Shown here one piece after another: positions 43,887 to 56,265 of a DNA stretch of 64,000 bases. Position 1 is the stretch's first letter, and each line of letters starts with the position of its first letter. Below the pieces are notes generated by a model. The model did no database searches, had not been told where the DNA came from, and saw only the letters and a list, made by a program, of their open reading frames with translations. The DNA is from Anagrus nilaparvatae (lineage: Eukaryota > Arthropoda > Insecta > Hymenoptera > Mymaridae). The translations under genes were made by a program, and so were the position numbers. The stretch spans positions 10,434,001-10,498,000 of the forward strand of contig JAKSXM010000246.1 of the NCBI GenBank assembly GCA_022575985.1. Reading direction: 5' to 3'.

Positions 43887-44791
43887 ACAAGGGGAGATCG
43901 GAAAATTTGGATCGCCAAATTACAATCTGTGGATGATTTTAGTATTTTGAAAAAACAACCAAGATACTCTCCTTTTATTCCGACGCGCCTTCTGGGCCTA
44001 GAAAAGCAGGGCTCAATGTTATAAAATACTTCCGTTTGTCAGTTTTTTTTGTATGAGTGTCCCTTTCATTCCTCGTAAACCGCAATTTTTTATCACCGAT
44101 TCTCTCATATCTATAATCCATAAACGAAATGCTGATTTTGGACCCATAAAGCCCAATTTTAAAATTGCTGTTGAAATCTCAATTTTCAATAAAAATAGGT
44201 TTAATAGATCTCAAAAATTTTGTATAAGCTCTAAATTTCCAAAAATTCTTTACTCGCTGCTTTTTGACTGTTCGTTTAGCAGTTATAATAATTTAAAGAC
44301 AGAGTCTCATTTGAAGTTTAAAAAAAAAAATTATATTTTATCACTATCTTTGTGGAGTCATATCTCGGAAACGTCTAAAGAAAAATTAAGGTGTAAAAAG
44401 TTTTTGGAAATTTAGAACTTGTACAAAACTAATTTTCATAAAAAATTACAATTTTAGCTGCAATTGGAAAATTGGTCACATTCGGCCAAAAATGGACATT
44501 TAGTTTATTGACTATATCGATGAGAGAATCAGTGATAAAAAATAGCGGTTTACGGAGAATGAAAGTACTTATATGAGAAAAATAAGACTAACCAGAAGTG
44601 TTCTGCTTGAAATTTAATATAATAGCGTTACTTCGAAAATTGCCTAAAACCCGTATTTTATATCATTGAGCCCTGCTTTTCTAGGCGCGTGGGAATAAAA
44701 GGAGGGTATCTTGGGCGTTTTTTCAACATATTAAAGCCATCCATAACAAAAGATTGTAATTTGGCGACCCTAATGTTCCGTTCACCCTTTG
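43887..44791. repeat. Foldback element, ends ACAAGGGGAGA (copy 2)
   Basis: Partner of 19,527-20,431. The 120-residue frame at 44,053-44,415 is arm sequence, extended past the copy 1 version by loss of a stop. Confidence 0.8.
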
Positions 44792-44856
44792 TAAGTAAGT
44801 GAAGTTTTCAAAATAATATAAAACTCAGGAAAAAAAAAATTCGGTGTTAATTTTTA

Positions 44857-44864
44857 TAAAAAAT
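44857..44864. other. Empty target site TAAAAAAT
   Basis: Single TAAAAAAT at the position where copy 1 carries the 5,665-bp composite foldback flanked by two copies of it. Confidence 0.93.
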
Positions 44865-45561
44865 GCATCAAAATAAGTTTCAAAATAACCAATTTAATTT
44901 TTAAATCCGAAACTCCTATGAAAATAAAAAAAATTCGAACATTTTTTTACGTTTTTTAAAAATCAACCAGCACTTATAAAATTTTTTAAAAATTCAACGA
45001 GTTAATTCGCGGATAATTTTGTTTTATTCGTTTTGATGAGTAGCAACTTTTAAGACAAAAAAGTTTTTAATTTTACTGGTCATCAATTTTTTTTTTTGTT
45101 TTTTTTTTTTTGTAAGATTTTTGACTAACCATTCGAGCTCTTTGCTTAAAATTATAAGGTTAAAGATAAAATAAAATTGCACATTTTTACCGTCAATTTC
45201 AGATAATTGAATTTTTAAGTTGCCTCCATTTTGAAAATCTAATAACTTAACCCATTAGCGCCTAATCGACCATCCAGTGACAGACTCTGACCATCCATTC
45301 ATCCATCCAGTCACTGACATCTGAATACTTTTATTTGAAAAAATAAATATTTTGAGCTAAAAATGTAGGTTTAAGGTCGTTATTTCAAATCAGGATAGGT
45401 GTAGGAGTAAGGTATTAATAGAAAACTTCAAGCTGCAAGTTAATGAGAAATTTTCGAATAATTGTTCCGTTGTAAATGGCCTTGAGAAAGTCCTTGAAGA
45501 GCGCTAGATTGAATTATTTATAAAAATGACTGCCATTTGAATCTGAAAGATAAAAGATAGA

Positions 45562-48500
45562 TTAGTGGTTCATAAACAAAAAGTATTTGGACCTAGCATG
45601 CTTGTTCAAGGGATCGTAGTCATATTGACCTAATCCTTTCATCAAATCATACTCGCACACCTTGCACCGTTCATAAAATGATTTGCTTAACTTATCAGTG
45701 AATTCTTTTAAGTTTTCAATTTTTAATTCCTTGTGTATACGTTCAATTGTTGTGTATATGGGTGCATCGGTTATTAGTTTCAATACGCGATTTTGAATGC
45801 CTTGTAGTTTTAAGTCATTCGTATCTGAAGTATTACCCCATACTGCTGATGCATAGGCAAGGAGGGGTAAGTATAGGGCGTATAAATATTTTATAGATTG
45901 AAACCGTTTTTATATCCTAGTTTTGATTGTAACTTGAGTATAGGGTATAGTCTTGCGAACGCACCAGCAGCTTTGTTGCAATTATTATTTATGTGTAAGT
46001 GAAATTTAAGTTTTTCGTCAAGAAATGCACCTAAGTACTTAACGCTTTTCTCCCATTTGATCGGGATATCATTAAATTTTGGAAGATCAATGTCGCGATT
46101 TTTCTTTTTGTGACCGAAAAGTATTGACTCTGATTCATTTGGATTTATTTTAATCCTTCATTTTTTGCACCAACTTTCTGTCACTGTAAGTTGATCATTC
46201 AACGATCCTGGTATTGCACCAAGATAAAACAAAATATACTCTATCATCAGTGAAGACCCCTGCTTTTACGTCCGGGTGACGCGGCACATCGACAATACAC
46301 AAATTAAAAATCTTGGGACCTATGAGACTGCCCTGTGGAACACCAGGCTCAATTTCGAAAGATTTAGAAATTTCATTAATTAATTAGAACGACAAATTTA
46401 CGGGAATTTAAATATAACTTTAAAAAATATATGTAACAGTATGGTATATTTAGTTCAATTAGCTTCCGTAGGAGACTGTTGTGCCAGACACTGTCAAAAG
46501 CTTTGACAATGTCTAGAAATACGGCTCCAGTATTACGGTTTTTGTTCATTTCCTTGGTGACATGTTCCGTCAACCTAAGGATTTGTTGATCGGCTGAGTG
46601 TTGGTGTTTAAATTTAAATTGTTCATCACAAATCAATTTCTTTTCTTTGATAACTTTTTCAAATCTATTAAGAAAAATAGCAGGCTTTACTAATTGTATT
46701 TAAAAGACTAATGGGTCTATAGATGTCATTTTTTGAAGGATCTTTACCAGCTTTTTGAATTACTGTAATGACAGCGTTCTTCCAGGCTTTAGGAAAATAT
46801 TTTAATTTTAAGTAAACATTAAAGAGAGTAGTAGAGAGAGAAAGACCGCACGCGAACCGCATGGACGTCCTACTAGTAACGTTGGATGTTAAAAACGCCT
46901 TCAATTCGGCTAGGTGGGACGAAATGCTCCGATCTATCCAGCAGAACTTCCGGATAACCAGATACCTGGGCAAAGTCCTAAAGGGATACCAGCGGGACCG
47001 AAGGCTGCTCTACGACACACTCGATGGTAAGCGGGAAAGGGCGTTAAGCGCGGGTAATGACCAAGAGTTGGTTCTTGGACCTGACCTGTGAAATGCATTT
47101 TACGATGGCTTGCTGCGCGTTGACCTCCCAGAAGAAGTCTCCCTAATCGGATATACGGACGACGTGGCCCTAACCAAAAAGGTTAGAGGAAAGCAAGTGG
47201 CCCAGCAGAAGCTGATTCAAGTCATGAGACAGATCAACCACTGGATGGGCGATCACGGGCTCCATCTCGCGATTCCAAAAACGGAGATGGTACTGCTGAC
47301 CCGTCGAAGGGTTCCAACCATATTTGACATTAACGTCGACGATGGCGGGAATCCTCATTTGAGCCAAACCAGAACATCGGTGCAGTACCTGGGAGTTCTG
47401 CTTGACAACAAGCTGAGCTTCTGGGAACAATTTCAGAAGACCAATGAAAAAGCCGCGTCAGACGCTTTCTTCCTGTCAAGGCTTCTGGCCAACATAGGGG
47501 GGCCCAAACCAGGTAACCGAAGACTCCTGATTTCCGTGGTAAACTCTGTTCTGGTATACGGCTCGGAAGTTTGGGTGGACGCCATTCGAATCAAGAAGTA
47601 CAGGTATAAAATCTACTCTGTACAGAGGCAAGTGGCACTCAGGATCGCCAGCGCATAACATAAGGTATCGGTATCGGCGATTAAGGTGGTAGCTAGTGTC
47701 CTTCCTATTGACCTGCTAACATTGGAGCGGAAATCCATATACGAAAGTTTAGAGGAACGCGGAGTGGCTACAATGCTATGATTAAATGGCAGGGACGATG
47801 GGACAGCGACAAGTGTAGCCGGTGTACGCACAGACTAATTCCGGACCTGGAGGCTTGGACGGGACGCGAACATGAGGAGGTAGATTTCTATCTTTCCCAG
47901 TTCTTAACAGGTCACGGATACTTCCGTGACATGTTAAGGAAGTGTCACAAGGTGACAACACAGCAGTGCTTAAACTGGGTAAGTACCGTCGAGCACAAAT
48001 TATTCAGATGTGTGCTCTACTCGGAGAGGCCCCCGCTCTGGAGGCCGAAGCAAGTGGTCCAAAGAAATGCTACGAAGTTCTGAAAACTAGAACAAAGTAG
48101 CAGAGTAAGTGAGAGCTACTCTGTTGTCAAAAAAGGAGATAGGCTTTTTATCGTAGAGAGCCCTCCCATCCCTAGGCAGGGGAAAGACAGCGGCAAGGTG
48201 GCTAGGCTGCACTTTCCAAACTGAAGTTATACCTGAAACAGGAGTCCCGGTATGGAGCAAACAAGCGCAGGGGGGTTTAAAGTGTGTTTACCCAGTAAGA
48301 ATCTGGGACGAAGTTGGCGACCGGATTCGTCAGCAAGGTCTCCCAGCACGCCGCAAACATTCCATGGCTGATGCAAGATCCACATATTTTCCCTGAAAAA
48401 AAAAGACGCAATCGCGTTTGCTGTCTCTGTGGGTCTGGTCAACCTTTTCGTCATTTGATAAAGGGAATGATCTCTTACATTTAAATTTTTAACTACATTG

Positions 48501-49040
48501 AACCAACTTCTATTTTGAAAAGCTACAATTTCAGATTCAATTCTTATACGTAAATTAACTGTGGTCCGTAAAATTGAGGTCTACGACGATTTTCGTTAAT
48601 TTTACGATTTCGAAGCTTAATTAAGTCAATAATTTCTTTAAGAAAAGGATCTTCTAATTTTTTTTGGAAACCTTAATTGCAGCAATAATATTTTCTGTCA
48701 TTCTAGCAACTGCGCAATCTATTTTTTCAATTGTATCAAGTGTAACAGGCCCAGGATGAGACTCCTGGACTGATTCGTAAAATTTAACAAAGATTCATTT
48801 TTAAATAGTTTATTTAAGTTTCCCTATATTATAGCTGCAACTGAGATCTAATGCGAGCAGAACCGTGATGAGGTCAGAAGAGAGTGTCATCAGACCTTGA
48901 ACTGAATTTAACGGTCCTCCGACCACGTTTGACACTACTTTATAACTGAAATTTTTTGTCAAAGCAAAATTAATTATATCAAGTTTTTTAGGTTGACCAT
49001 TTTTGCAGTATGAGAACATGAAACTAAAAAGTCTTGTAGT
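45562..49040 (-). pseudogene. Jockey-clade LINE pol remnant, 3' portion (copy 2)
   Basis: Duplicate of 26,866-30,365. RT blocks kept: YFPKAWKNAVITVIQKAGK, FKFKHQHSADQQILRLTEHV, FLDIVKAFDSVWH, tail to YFLFMNH at 45,562. The catalytic box region (about 46,235-46,265) reads GVFTDD, so Tyr is lost. R1 insertion at 46,845-48,404. The endonuclease end is open at 48,810-49,019 (SYCKNGQPKKLDIINFALTK, LSSDLITVLLALDLS). Each copy has private lesions, so both decay independently. Confidence 0.9.
46845..48404 (+). pseudogene. R1-clade LINE fragment, RT to poly-A (copy 2)
   Basis: Duplicate of 28,149-29,713, better kept at the front: LDVKNAFNSARWDEM, and GYTDDVALTKK with the catalytic YTDD intact. Frames: 46,861-47,091, 47,110-47,658 and 47,778-48,083. 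A TGA after LGPDL is shared with copy 1; a TAA at about 47,656 (ASA-stop-HKV) is private to copy 2. The poly-A run ends about 48,404. Not capable of full-length protein. Confidence 0.9.
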
Positions 49041-49860
49041 AAAAAGTTAGAAGAACCACCTAATTGTGCTAATTGTTCACTTGCTCACACAGCAAATTAT
49101 ACAGGCTGTTCAGTATATTCCAGAGAAATCAAAGAAGTGATGCGCGTTAAAAAATTTAACTTAGCCAAGCCAAAACCTGATAATCAAATAAACACCGACA
49201 ACGCAAACGATTTTCCTATTCTCAGAAACAAAAAGACGAATCACACAACGTTCTCTTAAGCTGCTCAAAACCGCCTTTCATAACAATCTCAAAATTACCA
49301 AAAACAGTTGCAACACAAAGACAAAATCAACAAAATCAAAACTTTTCCACAGACGAACAAACTAACTTTATCAAATTGTTAAGATTAGAAATGGAACTAA
49401 TTACTGACATATTATAAAGACGCATTACTAAACAAATAGCTGATCTTAAATTTCATAATATTAGTAGTCAATTTGCCCTGTTATTATTAAACTAAAGTGG
49501 ATAATACGAACAAAAAATTTCTTATCTGTCAATGGAATGCGGATGGCTGTAATTAACTTAACTACGTAATTCAAGTCTTCTTACAAGAATACAACATAAA
49601 TATTTTATTACTTAACGAAATACTTCTAAAACCACACAAAATTTAAAATTCCTGGTTATAAAGTCAATCGAAATGATGAGGGTCAGGGTACAGCCATGGT
49701 AATTAAAAACGGTATTAAACATCATGAAATTTATACAACTAAACGCGCTACTCTTGAAACCACAGCAATAAACATTAGAATTAACGGTAATCAAATAGCA
49801 ATTGTTTCAGTTTACAATTCTTCTAAAAGATGATTATGATAAAATTTTCAAAACATCACC
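49041..49860 (+). pseudogene. Inverted 5' part of the Jockey LINE (copy 2)
   Basis: Duplicate of 30,366-31,206. The gag zinc knuckle reads CANCSLAHTANYTGC with all Cys and His present (about 49,065-49,110), then gag tail and endonuclease start (KFLICQWNADGC at about 49,518). Broken by stops. Confidence 0.8.
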
Positions 49861-49902
49861 AAATATATAATTATTGTTATTTTTATTTATATTACCCATT
49901 CA

Positions 49903-50410
49903 CGGCTAGCTTGAAAGATCGGATTCTGCAAACGTCGGGAACTTAGGATTTTATAGCGGAAAATGAATGTTTAACCTATAAGGAGATAATATTTTTTTGG
50001 ATTTAAATCTTTTACCTACCTTCTTGCGAGTTAATTGATAAATTGTGTCTCTCGGGGGAGCTCAAAATGAGCCAAAATTTTTCCTGCTCGTATCGGGTAG
50101 AATTTTTCAGGAAAGGATGCTTTTTTGGTCCCCAGAAACATGATGAAACCCGTTGTTCAACATCAGTCATCCTCTTCAAGATATTCATCAATATGTCTCC
50201 CATTTAAAATACATGGAAAAAGCCATTTAAGAGCGGTTTTTCTTATTTTGCTTTACTATTTTAGTTTAAACAAGCACCAAACTAACGAAAAAAGTTTTTT
50301 ATAACATTCATTCAAATGCGTGCTTCATTAGAAAGATGATTGGTGTTTGGCCAACGTGGCCAAACGCCTCTATGTCTAAAAAAATCGAGTTTAAAATTGA
50401 AAAAATAACA
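49903..50410. mobile_element. Half of a family F foldback (copy 2)
   Basis: Partner of 31,238-31,747; begins CACGGCTAGCTTGAAAGATC, single arm only. Confidence 0.7.
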
Positions 50411-51054
50411 AATTAATCTTGAAATTTTTATTTTGTATTGACCAGGGCTGGGCAAAAATGAAAAAACTTTTTTTTAGTTATTATCACATGAACTGTATTA
50501 AAAATTTAGACGTTTCTCTCATATATATGAGCCTCTTCAGTAACTAAAAATACATATAAAATATAAGAAAAAATGAAAAAAATTACAATACTTGTAAATA
50601 ATATATTTTTTTTATATAACCTGTATACCTTTAATTTGTATTATACATAAAATGAACTTAACTAAAAATCTATTATTTTTATATTCTATTGCACTTATTG
50701 TGTATTATCATATTTCTTGCTTTGACGCTTTTAGGGGGGTGGGGAATTGTCATTAATAGGGGAAAGAGGGTGAAATGGACTTAGAATATTTTCGATTTAG
50801 GGACTTAGAATAATTTGAAGTGAGAGTCAGGACCTGATCAGGCCCTGATAAAAGCAACTTGGAATACTTTAAGTTTATGAACTTAGGATAATATATATTT
50901 CAGGATTTATTGTAATTTCGGTTTTTGGATTTAATTTACTATTATGAGTAAACATGTTCCATGCTCGTTGGTTGTGTATTTACACAAACCGGTGATAAAT
51001 TTTTTGTAACTTTGAACATGTTTATAGGGAGGGGGTATTTCAGAACTTGAAAAT

Positions 51055-51240
51055 TAAGGGTGGGGGGGAGTAAAAATTGTCCTATTTAAGGGGGGTGGTC
51101 AAATTTGTCCTATTTAAGGGGGGTGTTCAAATTTTTCTTATTTAAAGGGGTGGTAAAATTTGTCCTATTTAAGGGGGGTGTTCAAATTTTTATTATTTAA
51201 GGGGGGTGGTAAAATTTGTCCTATTTAAGGGGGGGTGTAG
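51055..51240. repeat. G-run minisatellite (copy 2, ~6 units)
   Basis: Same ~28-bp unit as 32,347-32,490, with about two additional units. Confidence 0.85.
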
Positions 51241-52030
51241 TTAGACAAACTGGTTATAAATTTTTTTTTCACTAAAACTGTATATATTTTAATATTTAGT
51301 TATTAATTTGTAAGTTCTACATTGGCTGGAAGGGCAATAATTTACGTTAAGTTAATAAATTTCAAGTTTTTTAATTTGTTTTAAAAAAATGTAAGTATTT
51401 TTTTAAGCCCTTTCGTGTATCCGGCTTGGATTATACTAGTGGGGAAAAAAGCTTTATTATACATATTTTAATGCTTTGATACTAACTTTAAATTCTCCGT
51501 TGGCAGAAGCGCATTAATTTATGTAAAATTAATGAATTTCATGTTTTTTAAAATTAATTAAAAAAATTAGGGGTGGTTAACGCTTTACCTGAGGGTTGTT
51601 GGTAAAAACGGATACAAAAATGAAAAGTGCGACCCAAAAAACCTACTAGGTGAAGTTTCCAGACCAAAATTTTTGAATTTCAAATACTTGTAAATCGACC
51701 CCCTCAAGCCTCCCTATTCATCCCCCAGATAAGGTTCATTTTCTGTAAATACTTATATTTTCATTTTATAACTTTTTTAAAGCGGAAAAAAACAATTTCA
51801 TTACCTAGTAAGTTTTTTAACACATAAATAAACATTACATAAAGTTTTGTAAAATTTACCCTACTTTAGGGGTTGATACCTCCTTACCTAGGGGTCTAGG
51901 TGAAAATGGACTTCGGAAATGGAAATTGTGACCTAAAAAACTTACTAGGTGACATTTTTAGCTTAAAATATTCATTTTTTCATATAAAAATATTCAACTG
52001 TCACTGGACGGTCGATTAGGCGCTAATGGG
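51241..52030. other. Right end of the piggyBac-like element, non-coding (copy 2)
   Basis: Partner of 32,491-33,256; no ORF. Confidence 0.5.
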
Positions 52031-52096
52031 TTAAACCAATAATTTGTCATTTTTCTTCCCAGGTAAATTTTTCAACTGAACCTATCAAACTAAAAC

Positions 52097-53980
52097 ATGA
52101 AGTTGGCGATTACAATATATTTTCTGTTAATTTTGGATCTAACAGAAACAAATACTATAGAAACCTTAATTCATGATATTTTAAAAGAAGTTAATCCAAG
52201 TCAAGTAACATTGCACTCTGACTTTAAAAATGGCAGCATAATAAACCATTGCAATTACCAAACAATTTTTAAAAATCTTTTAACTAAAGTACCTACAAAA
52301 GTTGTGGATTTAAACAATCCATTGATGACTTTCAATGATATTGATATTAAGTATCATAAAAACATAACTGCTCCACTTCATATTATAATTATAAGTGAAA
52401 GTTCAATAAATGAACTGAAAAAAAAAGTACAAAAATTTTCAGATTTAATAATACAGTCAATATTTTATTTATCTTCACCAAAAATATTTTTTGTTTTAAA
52501 TCAAATTAAAGAAGAAGAAAATTTAATTTATAAAATACTAAATTTTATAGACTATTACAATTTTTACGATTTTACGATACTGCAATGTTATTTTAAACAT
52601 TCTTACCTTGTAAATTTTGATTTTTTTCATAAGACAACTACGAAAAAAAATTTTACAGGCAGTATCATTAAAAATTATTATCCTAATATATATGCTACGA
52701 TAAGTGGATATGAAATGAGAGTTGGTGTAATTGCAAAATTTTGGCCAGATTCTTATAAAAACGATTTGGTTAACTACAACACTGATAATGAAGACTTATA
52801 TTTGCAGATACAATTATATAAAACTTATCAATGCCTTGAAAAAGTACTTAACGTAACTACATTTTTTTTTGAAATTCCAAATAAGGATTCAATAAACAAT
52901 TACATAGAAAAACTTCAACTTGACGGTTTTCTGACTAAAATAAATTATTATCTAAGTGATAATCTAATAAATACTTATTTTATAGAAACAGAAAAATTGA
53001 ATATCATTGTGCCAGTAATTTATGAAAAAAATATTTTTATCAGTAACCAAGTATTTTATGCTTTTCTTACTTTGTGTGGAGTAATATGTTTGTTTTTATT
53101 TTCTGCTCATTTTTTCAAATTTCAAAGAGATGAATGGTCTGCTTTTAATATTTATACTTTTATTTTGGGCATTTGTGTAAATATTAATTTTCGACTTAAT
53201 TTAAGAACAAAAATAATGTTTTTTACTTTATTCGCTGTTACATTTTTCTTTATATCTGATCTTGTTACTGACATGACAAGTTTGAAGTATAATCATAAGG
53301 AAATTGAATTTGTCAGTTCTTTTGATGAAATTGTAAAAAATAATGTAACAACTTTATTTTTTTATAGTCAACTTATGTTAAATTTTTTGGTCAGTCACAC
53401 AACAGGAGTCGTTCAAAATGTATTTAAAATGGCTAAATTTCATAAAAGAAGTGATAGAGTAGCTGGTAATAAAATATTGATTATTAAGTATAATTGTGCT
53501 CTAAAATATTTTAATAAAGAAAGTTACTCAAATGAGAGAATGGGATTTAAAATAAGTGAATTAACTTTATATGAAGTACAGAATTCAATAATGTTTCCTA
53601 ATAATTCTCCACTAAGAATTAAATTTGATGATATCCATGTGAGAATACGAGAAGCTGGTTTGGATGTAAAATGGAAATCTGATTATAATTATGCAAATAA
53701 AATAAGTGCCTTAAGAGAGTCTAAAAAATGGGATGATGAAGATGATGAGCTCACTCTTCCAATTGTTCTTTTATCGATTATGATTTTTGGAATAATTGCA
53801 TCTTTTATTGTACTCTTAAGTGAAAACCTTTGGTATTACTACTTGAAGGAAAAACTAAGTGGAGCAAGGATTAGACAGTTTTTAAGTACGGGCTTCAAGT
53901 CTAAGAAAAAAATAAATACCTTGAAAAATACCCGTAGGATTTTCGTTCAACCACGTGAAACGCAAATTAATTCTGTCTAA
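52097..53980 (+). CDS. Divergent ionotropic receptor IR2, full length
   Basis: Intronless 627-residue protein with the layout of insect chemosensory ionotropic receptors: signal peptide (1-18), poorly conserved extracellular domain with several N-glycosylation sites (e.g. NIT at 89, NFT at 185, NVT at 252), membrane segment M1 (about 317-340, YAFLTLCGVICLFLFSAHFF), a pore-loop region (345-362), M2 (372-390, FFTLFAVTFFFISDLV), a second ligand-binding half (about 395-550) and M3 (553-575), then a basic cytosolic tail. Expected to form a cation channel in sensory neuron membranes, probably with a co-receptor; the ligand is unknown. The canonical glutamate-binding residues cannot be assigned. ATG chosen by the signal peptide and by conservation with IR1. 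The promoter must lie in or beside the transposon end 66 bp upstream. High similarity to IR1 throughout. Confidence 0.88.
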   Translation: MKLAITIYFLLILDLTETNTIETLIHDILKEVNPSQVTLHSDFKNGSIINHCNYQTIFKNLLTKVPTKVVDLNNPLMTFNDIDIKYHKNITAPLHIIIISESSINELKKKVQKFSDLIIQSIFYLSSPKIFFVLNQIKEEENLIYKILNFIDYYNFYDFTILQCYFKHSYLVNFDFFHKTTTKKNFTGSIIKNYYPNIYATISGYEMRVGVIAKFWPDSYKNDLVNYNTDNEDLYLQIQLYKTYQCLEKVLNVTTFFFEIPNKDSINNYIEKLQLDGFLTKINYYLSDNLINTYFIETEKLNIIVPVIYEKNIFISNQVFYAFLTLCGVICLFLFSAHFFKFQRDEWSAFNIYTFILGICVNINFRLNLRTKIMFFTLFAVTFFFISDLVTDMTSLKYNHKEIEFVSSFDEIVKNNVTTLFFYSQLMLNFLVSHTTGVVQNVFKMAKFHKRSDRVAGNKILIIKYNCALKYFNKESYSNERMGFKISELTLYEVQNSIMFPNNSPLRIKFDDIHVRIREAGLDVKWKSDYNYANKISALRESKKWDDEDDELTLPIVLLSIMIFGIIASFIVLLSENLWYYYLKEKLSGARIRQFLSTGFKSKKKINTLKNTRRIFVQPRETQINSV

Positions 53981-53982
53981 TT

Positions 53983-54116
53983 CAAATTCTGTCATCAAAC
54001 TTGTCCTCTATGGAACTGTTGTATAATTATTGGAGTCCAATTTTTACGACCGAGTCTATAGAAATGGTCTATAGTGAAAAACACATTTAAGAACCTGTTT
54101 ATCTAACTGTCTAATT
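53983..54116. other. Copy-2-specific 134-bp block after IR2, flanked by CTGTCTAATT
   Basis: CTGTCTAATT occurs at 53,973-53,982 and 54,107-54,116, while copy 1 has only one. 54,007-54,086 matches 14,101-14,180 (inverted), keeping the frame SMELLYNYWSPIFTTESI with only conservative replacements. Either an insertion with a 10-bp direct repeat or a deletion in copy 1. Unidentified. Confidence 0.6.
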
Positions 54117-54551
54117 TTTTTTTTGTAAATAGAACCACAAAATGAAAAGACTTGTTTTTTATGGTTCATTAAAGTGATAAAAATTGATAAAAGTTGATAA
54201 AAGTTGAAAAAGTTAATCAAAAAAAAATTCAAAATTAACGAAGAAACGAACAAATAAACAAATTTTACAAAACTTTTATAATATGAAACTTTTCTGAGAA
54301 ATAAATGAATAAAGTTCTCCCTGAGAGGCATTAAATTTGTACAAAAAACTTAACATGGAATTCTACATGTAAGGCTTTTTATTTGTTGTTGAAGAGACAG
54401 TCATGCAATTCAGAAAATAAATTTTAATTTTTTCATTAATAATGTAAGTACACTAAGTTTTATTTTAAAAAAATAATAATTTTGGTTTTATTTTTGTGAC
54501 CATTCAGTCCAAATTGGGCACAGTTGAAGTGGAATTCCTCACATATTATTA
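54117..54551. other. IR2 3' flank
   Basis: AT-rich; the 91-residue minus frame at 54,056-54,331 is low complexity and not supported as a gene. AATAAA-type signals near 54,302 and 54,416. Confidence 0.4.
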
Positions 54552-54649
54552 GGGTGACTTTACCAATTAGTGAACACTCGTCTCTACTATAAATATAACA
54601 TGTTATTGGGCATTAATTGAGGGGTGGTCACTAAATGGTACAGTCACCC
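54552..54649. mobile_element. Small MITE with GGGTGACT ends, TA-flanked (copy 2)
   Basis: Partner of 35,880-35,978, so its insertion predates the duplication. Confidence 0.75.
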
Positions 54650-55269
54650 TACTTTTTTTTTTAAATAAGAATTTAGTACAAAGGTTGTATGAACTTAAAT
54701 AACCATGGTAATAAAAATTTTAATTAACCAAACAATGAACATGTAAAATGTGTGTTGATGTAAAATATGTGTCTACAAAATTTAATAATTTGTTTTACTT
54801 GTGTGTCTGTTTACAATTGGTGGTGGTATTGAAATTAAATTTCAGATAAAAGTAGGTTTCGTACACATCTTAAAGATCATTTTTTAATTACAAAAAGATT
54901 TAATTTACGATTAAACCACATTTTAAAAAAAATCCAGTTACAGTTACCGGATTTCCGTTTGTAACTGCATGTTGGCAGCAGGAATTTTAAAATTCTTTTA
55001 AATGGTTACAAATGACATAAAACCTAAAGATAAGTGCCAAAGAATATATTTACAGCTCGTCTCCAGAAAATTAAAGAATGGTTCAAATAGTACGTAATTT
55101 ACCTTCTGAGGCAGAGCCGAGGATGGTAAACTGCGATTTGGGGCATTATTGATTTCTAGAGAAGGATCGCATAGAAAATTTTTCCGCAGAAAAAAATGTT
55201 TCCATTTGCTATAGATACAATAAATTATTTTATTTCAGTGAATGTTTTATGAATGATTAATCAAAAAAT

Positions 55270-56032
55270 ATCATAAATCGGTAATTCTTAGTTATTTTAC
55301 CCAAGTCTGAAATCGATGTCTTGAATTTAAAAAAACCGATTCCTTAATTCAATATTTGGTATGTAAAAAGATGCTTACTATCCAATTTTCAAGGCCCCAG
55401 GTGGCTTGGTTGCGATTTGGCAGCTGTTTTTTCAAATTTAATTTTTTTCGATTTCTTAACCACCCATTTCTTTTTTATTTTCTGAACCTCCTAAATAAGC
55501 CTGAATAATATTTTCTCTATGGAGATAGGTAGTAAAATTTCTTACTCGATCCAATCTAGTAATGTTTTTTAAGGAAGATTTCAGGAAAATCCGGGAAAAT
55601 CGAAAATACACGACTGTTTTGAATTCAAAAAGCGTCAGTTTTTTTAATTAAAAAAAAAAAAATTTTTTTTAATGACGCTTTTTGAGAAATTTAAAATTGA
55701 AAAAACCTTGTATTTTCCGAATTATACGACTTTTCATGAGGGTTTCCCGAAAAAATATGTCCTGAATCAGAACGGGCGGGAAATTTAACTACTTACTATA
55801 TTTTGGGCCTTCTTTAGATGTTCAGAAAATAAAAAAGGAATGTGTGACTAAGAGATTGAAAAAAATAAAAATTGGAAAAAAGCTGCCAAATCGCAATTAT
55901 CCCATCAAGAGTCTTGAAAATTAAACAGTAACCATATTTCTAGATACCAAACATGGTTCTATCAGTATTTTTTAAATTCAAGACATCGAACTCAGATTTG
56001 GGTAAAAATAGTTAAGAACTATCGAATTATTT
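55270..56032. repeat. Foldback element with palindromic centre (copy 2)
   Basis: Partner of 36,555-37,318; centre near 55,655 with AAAAGCGTCA / TGACGCTTTT. Lies about 120 bp beyond the stop codon of the cubilin-like gene. Confidence 0.85.
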
Positions 56033-56151
56033 TTTTTTATTTACATAGAATACTTTGTTTTTCAAGTTACAAAAAGAATTATTTTATGAAACATGATATT
56101 TTGCAGAATTTGAATTTGAAAAATATGTAATTATTATCCAGGATTCTTTTC

Positions 56152-56265
56152 TTATGTTTCTTGAGCTCTAAAATGTATTTTCCATCCCATTCCATAATTA
56201 TTCACACTACTTCTATACTCCACCATAACTCGATTACTTTGACCTACGTATTCTGCTGGTATTTC
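56152..56265 (-). CDS. Cubn: Cubilin-like exon E27, terminal
   Basis: 114 nt. EIPAEYVGQSNRVMVEYRSS to FRAQET and TAA (56,152-56,154). Ends within a few residues of the CUB fold. Confidence 0.9.
   Translation of the reverse strand, partial: EIPAEYVGQSNRVMVEYRSSVNNYGMGWKIHFRAQET

Larger units (their letters stand above)
45251..52030. mobile_element. piggyBac-like element, TTAA target duplication (copy 2)
   Basis: Ends CCCATTAGCGCCTAATCGAC (45,251) and the inverse (to 52,030); TTAA at 45,247-45,250 and 52,031-52,034. The right terminal repeat keeps CATATAAAAATATTCAACTG, partly deleted in copy 1. Same LINE cargo as copy 1, no transposase. The right end lies 66 bp upstream of the IR2 start. Confidence 0.82.

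Noticed and set aside
54056..54331. 91-residue minus frame after IR2
   Set aside because: Phe/Leu-rich frame in AT-rich flank, not conserved in copy 1.
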